A DNA stretch of 64,000 nucleotides from Heterohyrax brucei (taxonomy: Eukaryota > Chordata > Mammalia > Hyracoidea > Procaviidae). The notes beneath the pieces are model-generated. The model did not search any database, was not told where the DNA came from, and saw only the letters and a list, made by a program, of their open reading frames with translations. The stretch spans positions 22,355,431-22,419,430 of the forward strand of contig CM053146.1 of NCBI GenBank assembly GCA_028571685.1, given 5' to 3'. Position 1 is the stretch's first letter. Each line of letters starts with the position of its first letter. A program made the translations under genes and the position numbers. Below are positions 57,466 through 64,000 of the stretch, in pieces.

Positions 57466-59159
57466 AGGGTCAATAAATCAACCTATAGCATTACTTTTCT
57501 ACACCTCCTAATTTATGTAAAGAATTGTTTGAAGACTTTTGCACAACATGGTGTCATAGACAGAAGGACCACACTATCCCTTCAGAGTAAACACTCAAAA
57601 AACTAAGTAAAACAAAGATAAACATCAATCCTGGAACCCAAAGTGTCAAATGAGAAGATAAAGATGTCAAACATCAAAAGGAATTAAGAAACTGACAGTG
57701 AACAGAATGAGAGACGATATCAGCAAATGTCCTCTATCAAGTAACCCAGCACAGAGTCACCATCTTGAAATCCTGCCAGAGATTGGCAGACAGACAGCAC
57801 AAGAAAGCAGCTTACAGAAATGGCAGAAGCCAAAGCCCCTGGTAACCAGTGACACAAGCTTTCCCACCTTTCATTTTCTTCTTGCTGCTATACCTCTGAT
57901 AGCTCCTGCTTGGCTGCAATGGCTCAGCTGGCTGGAAAGCGCGGTATCTGTGTTGCTTGAGTTTGTCCCACCCACATTAGTGATCAGCAGACATGGAGTA
58001 CAAAAGAAGCTTCAGGAGCTCACAGCAGGACACAGATCACCCAATAACCAGCAATATACGCTTTTCTAACATCCTCTTCCTCCTTGCCTTGGCTTCTTCT
58101 ACTGCCCACTGGTTACAGTCTCTCAGCCAGGGAAACTCCTTGAGCCCTGGCCATTTGGATTTGTCCCTTCCCCCTGTTCACTGGTTGGCTCCTTTAGTGC
58201 CATTTGTCTGGAGCTAGTATCAGTTTTTTTCTGTCTCTTTTGGTTTCTTCCCCGCCTCCCACCTACCTCTCCTTTCTCTCAAACATGTAACTAGGTACGG
58301 TACCTTTGCATCCCTTTGAAAGGCTGTGAAGCCTCACTCAATTGAGCAAATCACTTCTCTAGCTTGGTCCCATGACATTGTGCTGGTAGAATCCACTTTT
58401 TTTTCCCCTTGCTTTGTTGGTTGGTTTTCTTTTTCTTTTAGCAGCTTAGGGATTCCCTCTAGCTAGACTGTGATGCAAGGTTCAGTAAGTACCCAGTCTG
58501 GTACTTATGTCACTGAGATCTCTGGAAGCATTCTTTTTTTTCCTCTTTTTTGCTTCCTGCCTTTCTTCATCTCTTAGTCTTCATCTCTCTATACTTATCT
58601 TCTTTTTATGTCTCCTGAATACTTGACACTGTCTGACATTTATACCCCATCAAGCCAGGCTATACTGTGCAGCCTGAGAGACAACTACTCAGTCTTCATA
58701 GCAGCATACATGAGACCCTTGGGAGCCTTTCTCTCCTTTTCTAAATCTTTATCTATTTATTTATTCTTTTCCTCTTTTTTCTTTCCTTTTTTTTCATTTA
58801 GTGTGCTTTTTGTTTGTTTTTAGCTCCTATTTCTCATTTGTCCTTCTCTTCTTTCCAATATTCATCTTAGCTCCACATGTTATGTTTCACATCATTCTTA
58901 CCTGCCTACACTGTGCACAAACATCACAATCTGGAGCAACACAGGCACAGACTATTGGAAGTTGCCCAGCAGTGATTCCTGACTGGCCTTGTTGACCCTA
59001 ACACATGGTGTAGACAACATCCCAGACCATCACCTTCAGCTGGACCTGCCCCATCACACCATACTTGAGTAACTGGTCATTCCCATTGGTCAAGGAGATG
59101 AAAAACATTGTGGCAACAGATGAGCAAACAACAAACAAAGCAGTTTGCCTGCTGTGATG

Positions 59160-60030
59160 TAACCAAATGAAACAATAAAGTGGGACAAAACAGATTTACA
59201 GGAAATCATTAAGAAAATAATTACTGAGTTTACTGAAGACAGTAGACAAATGTTAAAACATATCTTTAAAATAAAAGAAAAAAAATGAGAGGGTGATTTC
59301 AGTAGATATCCAAAATAAATCATCAGATGACTTTGCAGCAGAAGAGAAAGCACTAAAACTGCCTGACAGGGAATTCAAATCTCTAATACTTAGAGCTATC
59401 TAAGAGGTGAGGCAGAAAGCAGAGAAAAAATAGACAAATCCATGGAAAAGGCAGACAAATACATGAAAGAATTAAGGAAAATAGTACTGGAAAAATGCAC
59501 ACATAATTTCACAACTAGAAATCATGCAAAACCAACAATTAGAAATCCAATAGACAGATAATAAAATTTCAGAATTGGACACTGTCATAAAAGGGCTAAG
59601 GAGCAGGTTTGAAATGATGCAAGATGGAATCAATGAAACTGAAGACAAATACTTGGATATAACTCTGTTTGAGGAAAAGTCAAAAAGTAAAGAAACTGAG
59701 AATTCTGTGGGATACAATAAAAGCAAAAAATTATGAGAGACCAGAGTTTCAGAACAGGGAGAAATAGTAGAAAACACAGAGATGATCACTGAAGGATTAC
59801 TGACAGAGAATTTTCCCAATATTATGATAGATGAAAAAGTGACTGTTGAAGAAATTCAATCAGCTCAATATAGGACAGACCCTAGAAGAAAATCACCAAG
59901 GCACATCATATCACAATTATGCTTGTTAAAACCAAACACAATGAAAATACTCTGAGAGAAGCTCAAGAAAAACAAAAAGTCACACACAGAGGACTTACAC
60001 ATACAATAAGACTGACCAAACAAAAAAGCC
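59160..60030 (+). pseudogene. L1 ORF1 pseudogene
   Basis: Broken frames rich in Lys/Glu/Asn, matching the piece at 25880-26404 through phrases such as 'cctgacagggaattcaaatc' and 'aggtttgaaatgatgc'. The C-terminal domain text 'GLLTENFPNIMIDEKV'-like follows near 59800. Interrupted at 60032 by AfroSINEs and resumed at 60352. Confidence 0.65.
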
Positions 60031-60031
60031 A

Positions 60032-60180
60032 AACTCAAATTGCCATTGAGTCAATTCTGACTCATAGCTACCCTATAGGACAGCATAGAACTGCCACACA
60101 GAGTTTCCAAGGAGCACCTGGTGGATTTGAACTGCCAACTTTTTGGTTAGCAGACATAGCACTTAACCATTATACTGTCA
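60032..60180 (-). mobile_element. AfroSINE
   Basis: Minus-strand copy: tail 'gccattgagtcaattctgac', body 'gagtttccaaggagcacctg', head 'ggttagcagacatagcac' to 'ataccat'-like end. First of a tandem pair. Confidence 0.9.
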
Positions 60181-60194
60181 ACAAGACTAAAGAC

Positions 60195-60352
60195 CAAAGT
60201 CACCATCATTCAGTTAATTTCGACTCGTAGCAATCCTGTAGGTCAGAGTAAAACTGCCCCATGGAGTTTCCAAGGTACGCCTGGTGGATTTGAACTGCCA
60301 AGCTTTTAATTACAAGATGTAACACTTAACCACTATACCACCAGGATTTCCA
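60195..60352 (-). mobile_element. AfroSINE
   Basis: Second minus-strand copy, about 15 bp after the first: 'ttaatttcgactcgtagc', 'gagtttccaaggtacgcctg', and a head ending 'ccactataccaccagg'. The pair separates ORF1 text at 60031 from 60353. Confidence 0.9.
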
Positions 60353-62479
60353 GTCAATAAAAATAAGCTCTGATTACTCAGCAAAACCATGAAGGCAAGA
60401 AGGCAGTGGGATGGCATACACAAAACCTCAAAAGAAAATATATTGCAAACACTTGTTCAAATATAGTGATGAAACAAGGACATTTCCAGACAAACAGAAA
60501 TTAAGGGACTATGTACAAACCAAATCAAACTTACAAAAGTATTAGAGGCAGGCCTTCAGTAAAAGAACAAAGAACTTCAGATCACAGCCTGAATCTGGGA
60601 TGCTAGACTGTAACAGCCAGATACTAGTCTAGGAAATGAGCTCCCAAGAACTATTCAAAACGAAAAGAGTTGCAAAAGGAAACCAAAGAGGTTAATCTAT
60701 AAATGACAAGATCAGAACAATAAAAGAGGGAATGAATTGTGTAGGTATAGAACTTTCTAATGGAGTGGAAGGCAAGGAATGATAGACTGATCCAAATCTA
60801 GGAAGATAAGGGTAACTTTCAAGATAACCACAATGAAAATTAGCAAATCTACTCATCAAAATAAAGGAAAATGTAAAGTTCCAAAAAGAAAAAAAGAAGA
60901 AGAAGGAAATAAAACAAAACTACAGTAATAAAAGAAATCCATGAACCAAGGGAATTCAGAATAGGAGAATAAGATCAAAGAAAACATCAGCATTATTTAA
61001 AAAAAAAAAAAAGAAACAAGAAAATTCAACACCTCTAAAACAAAAAGACAAACCATTCAATTAAAAATCAGGCAAAGGGTAAAGGAAGTGAACAGACACT
61101 TCATCAAAGAAGACTCTGAAGCAGCCAACAGATGCATAAGGAAATGCTATCAATCACTATCTACTGTTGTTGTTTTTGGATGCTATCAAGTCAGTTCCAA
61201 CTCATAGCGACCCTATGAACAACAGAAGCAAACACTGCCTGGTTTTGTGCTGTGCCTGCTGTAGTTTTTATGGTTAAGCTCATTGTTGTGGCCACTGTCA
61301 ATCAATCTTGTTGAAGGTCTTCCTCTTTCTCACTGATCCTCCACCTTATCAAGCATGATGTACTTCTCCAGGGACTGATCCTTCCTGATAACATGTTCAA
61401 AGTACATAAAACACAGTCTTGCTATCTTTGTGACCAAGGAACACTCTGGTTGTACTTTCAGAACAGATCTGTTTCTATTGGCAGTCCATGGTACATTCAA
61501 TATTCTTCTCTAACATCACAATTCAAAGATTCAATTCTTCTTATCTCTTCCTTATTCATTGTTCAGCTTTTGCATGCATATGATGCAATCGAAAAATACC
61601 ATGGCTTGGGTCAGGCACACCTTAGTCTTCAAGGTAACATCTTTACTTTTTAACACTTTAAAGAGGTCCTTTACAGGAGATTTTCCCAATGTAATGCTTC
61701 TTTTGATTTCTAGACTACTGGTTCCATGGGCATTGATTGTGGACCCAAGTAAAATGAAATCAGAACAATAAAAGAGGGAATGAATAGTGTAAGTATACAA
61801 CTTTCTGATGTTTCTATAGAACTTCCTCTGTTTATCACAATGTTGCTTACTATTGCAGTCATGAAGATTTTTGTCTTCTTGATATTGAGGTTCAATCCAT
61901 ACCGAAGGCTGTGGTCTTTGATATTTATCAGTAAGTGTTTCAAATTCTCATCACTTCCAGCAAGTGGGGTTACATCATCTGCATAATGCTGGTTGTTAAT
62001 GAGTCTTCCTTCAATCCTGATGCATAATACTTCTTCATATCATCCAGCTTCTTTGATTACTTGCTCTGCATACAGATTGAAAAGATATGGTGAAAGGATA
62101 CAATGCTGATACATACCTTTCCTGACTTTAAACGGTGCAGTGTCCCTTTGGTCTGTTCACACAACTGCCTCTTGATCCATATACAGATTCCTCAAGAGCA
62201 CAATGAAATGTTCTGGAATTCCTGTTATCTGCAATGTCAGCTATAATCTGTCACAATCCACACAGTCAAATGCCTTTGCATAGTCAACGAAACACAGGTA
62301 AGCATCTTTCCAATATGCTCTACTTTCAGCCAAGATCTGTTTGACATGAGCAATGATACCTGTGGTTCCACATTCTCTTCTGAATCTGGCTTGAATTTAT
62401 GGCAATTCCCTGCCAATGTATTGTTACAGTTGCTTTTGAATGATCTTTAGCAAAATTTTACTTGAGTGTGATATTAATT

Positions 62480-63065
62480 CTATTGCTCAATAATTTCCAC
62501 ATTTGGTTGGATCACCTTTCTTGGAAATAGGCGTAAACATGGATCTCTTCCTGTTGACCAGGTAGCTGTCCTCCAGATTTCTTGGCATACACCAGTGAGT
62601 ACTTCCAGCACTGCAACTGTTTGTTGAAACATCTTAGTCGATACTCCGTTACTTCCTGGAACCTTGTTTTTTGCCAGTTCCTTCAATGCAACTTTGACTT
62701 CTTTCAGTACGATCAGTTTCTGATCATACGCTACCACTTCAAGTGGCTGAACACAAACCAGCTTTTTTTCTGGTATAATGGCTCTGTGTATTCCTTCCAT
62801 CCTCTTTTGATGCTCTCTGAGTCATTCAGTAGTTTCTCTGTAAAATCCTTCACTACTGCAACTAGAGGCTTGAATTTTTTCTTCAGTTCTTGAGCCTGAG
62901 AAATGAGGAATGTGTTCTTCCCTTTTGACTTTCTATTTCCAGCTCTTTACACAAGTCATTGTAATATATTACCTTGTCTTCTCCACCTGCCCTTCGAAAT
63001 CTTCTGTTCAGTTTTTCCTTTATCATTCCTTCCTTTTTCTTTAGCTGCTTGACATTCAAGAGCAA
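62480..63065 (-). pseudogene. RTE linker and RT N-terminal region
   Basis: Frames 62883-63065 ('YYNDLCKELEIESQKGR') and 62480-62800 ('ELAKNKVPGSNGVSTKMFQ', the start of the RT with its P-G-x-D/N-G block). They correspond to 5315-5838 of the first RTE. Confidence 0.8.
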
Positions 63066-63674
63066 GTTGCAGAGACTCTTCTGACATCCACTTTTTCTCT
63101 TTTGTTTCTTTCCTGTCTTTTTAATGACCTCTTGCTTTCTTCATGGGTGATGTCTTTGATGTCGTTGCACAATTAGTCTGGTTTTCAGTCATTAGTGGTC
63201 AACACATCAAATTTGTTCTTGAGATGATCTCTAGACTCAGGTGGGATGTAGCCGAGGTCATACTTTGACTCTTGTGGGTATGTTCTAATTTTCTTCAGTT
63301 TCAGTTTGAACTTGCATAGGAGCAATTGATGATATTTTCAACAGTCATCATCTGGTCTTGTTCTGACTAATAATATGGAACTTTTGCATGGTCTTTTTCC
63401 ACAAATATAGTCAATTTTATTCTTGTGTATTCCATCTGGTGAGGTCTATGTGTATAGTTAACATATGTGTTCGTGACAGAAGATATTTGCAATGAAGAAG
63501 TCATTGGTTCTTGCAAAATCCTATTAGATGATCTCTGGCATCATCTCTACTGCCAAGGCCATATTTTCCAACTACTGATCCTTCTTCTCTGTTTCCAACT
63601 TTTGCATTCCAATCACTGGTAATTATCAATGCATCCTGATTGCATGTTTGACCAATTTTGGACTGCAGAAGCTG

Positions 63675-63866
63675 TTAAAAATATTCAGTGTCTTTATCTT
63701 TGGCCCTAGCTGTTGGTATGTAAATTTGAATAATAGTTATATTATCTGGCCTTCCTTGTAAGTGTATGAATATTATCCTATCACTGACAGCATTGCACTT
63801 TGGGATAGATCGTGAAATGTTCTTTTTGACAATGAACATAACACCAATCCTCTTCCAAGTTTTCAT
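63675..63866 (-). pseudogene. RTE endonuclease fragment
   Basis: 63 residues: 'IGVMFIVKKNISRSIPKCN', 'IIFIHLQGRPDNITIIQIY', 'PTARAKDKDTEYF', the N-terminal endonuclease region, equivalent to 6591-6800. Confidence 0.8.
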
Positions 63867-63890
63867 TCCTGGTATAGTAGATCATATGAT

Positions 63891-64000
63891 TGTTATTTTA
63901 GTCAGCTAGTGCTGCTCTAACAGAAATACCACACAGTGGATGGCTTTAACAAAGGAAAGCTTATGGTTACATAGACCGGTATGTTACAAGTCCAAATTCA
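63891..64000 (-). mobile_element. MaLR-like LTR, 3' end, cut by window edge
   Basis: Read on the minus strand it ends 'aaagccatccactgtgtgg', 'tatttctgttagagc', 'agcactagctgactaaaat'. Same family as 13728-14187 and 20808-21301. It interrupts the RTE; the rest lies outside the window. Confidence 0.75.

Larger units (their letters stand above)
57466..61160 (+). mobile_element. Internally deleted L1 with ORF1
   Basis: 5' UTR-type text (about 57466-59150, with a pyrimidine-rich stretch at 58400-58870), ORF1 at about 59160-60540 (interrupted by two AfroSINEs), the ORF1-ORF2 linker to about 60990, an A-rich joint at 60997-61015, and then ORF2 C-terminal text at 61020-61160 ('gaacagacacttcatcaaag'). 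Endonuclease and RT are missing. The 3' part is cut by the RTE that starts at 61163. Confidence 0.65.
61163..63890 (-). mobile_element. Second RTE LINE, 5' part beyond an LTR
   Basis: 3' end at 61163 ('tgttgttgtttttggatgc'); continues on the minus strand through the RT (about 61700-62500), linker (62480-63065) and endonuclease (to 63890), where an LTR enters. It contains a 52-bp foreign patch at 61759-61810. Frames are broken and the RT loop is not intact. Confidence 0.9.

Noticed and set aside
1-64000. CRISPR array, bacterial operons, phage genes or integrons
   Set aside because: No spaced direct repeats of the right form, no ribosome-binding sites or dense coding; the repeat content is mammalian throughout.

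Overview
This window looks like nuclear DNA of an afrotherian mammal, most like elephant or a close relative. It is saturated with AfroSINEs, the tRNA-derived SINEs specific to Afrotheria, and with the RTE LINE whose 3' end they share. It also carries young and old L1, MaLR-type LTRs, MIR, L3/CR1 and MER5-like relics. There are no Alu, B1 or ruminant SINEs. I find no host protein-coding gene, no convincing exon, no tRNA or rRNA gene and no CRISPR array. Almost every long reading frame belongs to a dead transposon. All family calls and identities were made by eye, without alignment.

Layout. 0.2-2.7 kb: an old L1 broken by a 51-bp mini-insertion and by a composite SINE that itself holds an AfroSINE. 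3.1-3.5 kb: an LTR relic. 3.85-7.35 kb: a near full-length RTE on the minus strand with an L1 tail inside it. 7.8-8.6 kb: an L3/CR1 relic. 8.6-18.9 kb: mostly low-repeat sequence with scattered AfroSINEs, MIR, MER5-like pieces, two LTR relics and an old L1 3' end. 18.96-20.3 kb: an AfroSINE split by an L1 tail, followed by an internally deleted RTE. 20.8-22.45 kb: a MaLR-type LTR plus internal region. 22.56-23.12 kb: a fold-back mariner followed by a TG/CA tract. 24.09-24.64 kb: a hAT element with a perfect 8-bp target duplication. 25.2-27.0 kb: an ORF1-only L1 holding a solo LTR. 27.59-35.46 kb: a near full-length L1 (called L1-B here) with a 13-bp target duplication and another L1 tail in its ORF2.

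36.98-57.15 kb is one nested complex. The outer L1 (L1-C1) contains L1-C2, which contains a MaLR-type solo LTR. L1-C1 also contains a 906-bp solo LTR with a 6-bp duplication, and an inverted L1-D that contains L1-E. 57.2-61.16 kb: a further internally deleted L1 with two AfroSINEs. 61.16-63.89 kb: a second minus-strand RTE, entered at the window end by an LTR.

The elements relate as parasites and hosts of one another. L1 machinery explains the poly(A)-tailed copies. RTE machinery probably moved the AfroSINEs and composite SINEs, which end in RTE-like 3' sequence. The insertion boundaries give a relative history. The best candidates for something not yet described are the hAT element, the fold-back mariner, the two roughly 50-bp tail-only insertions, and a 52-bp L1 patch copied into the RTE about 1 kb away.
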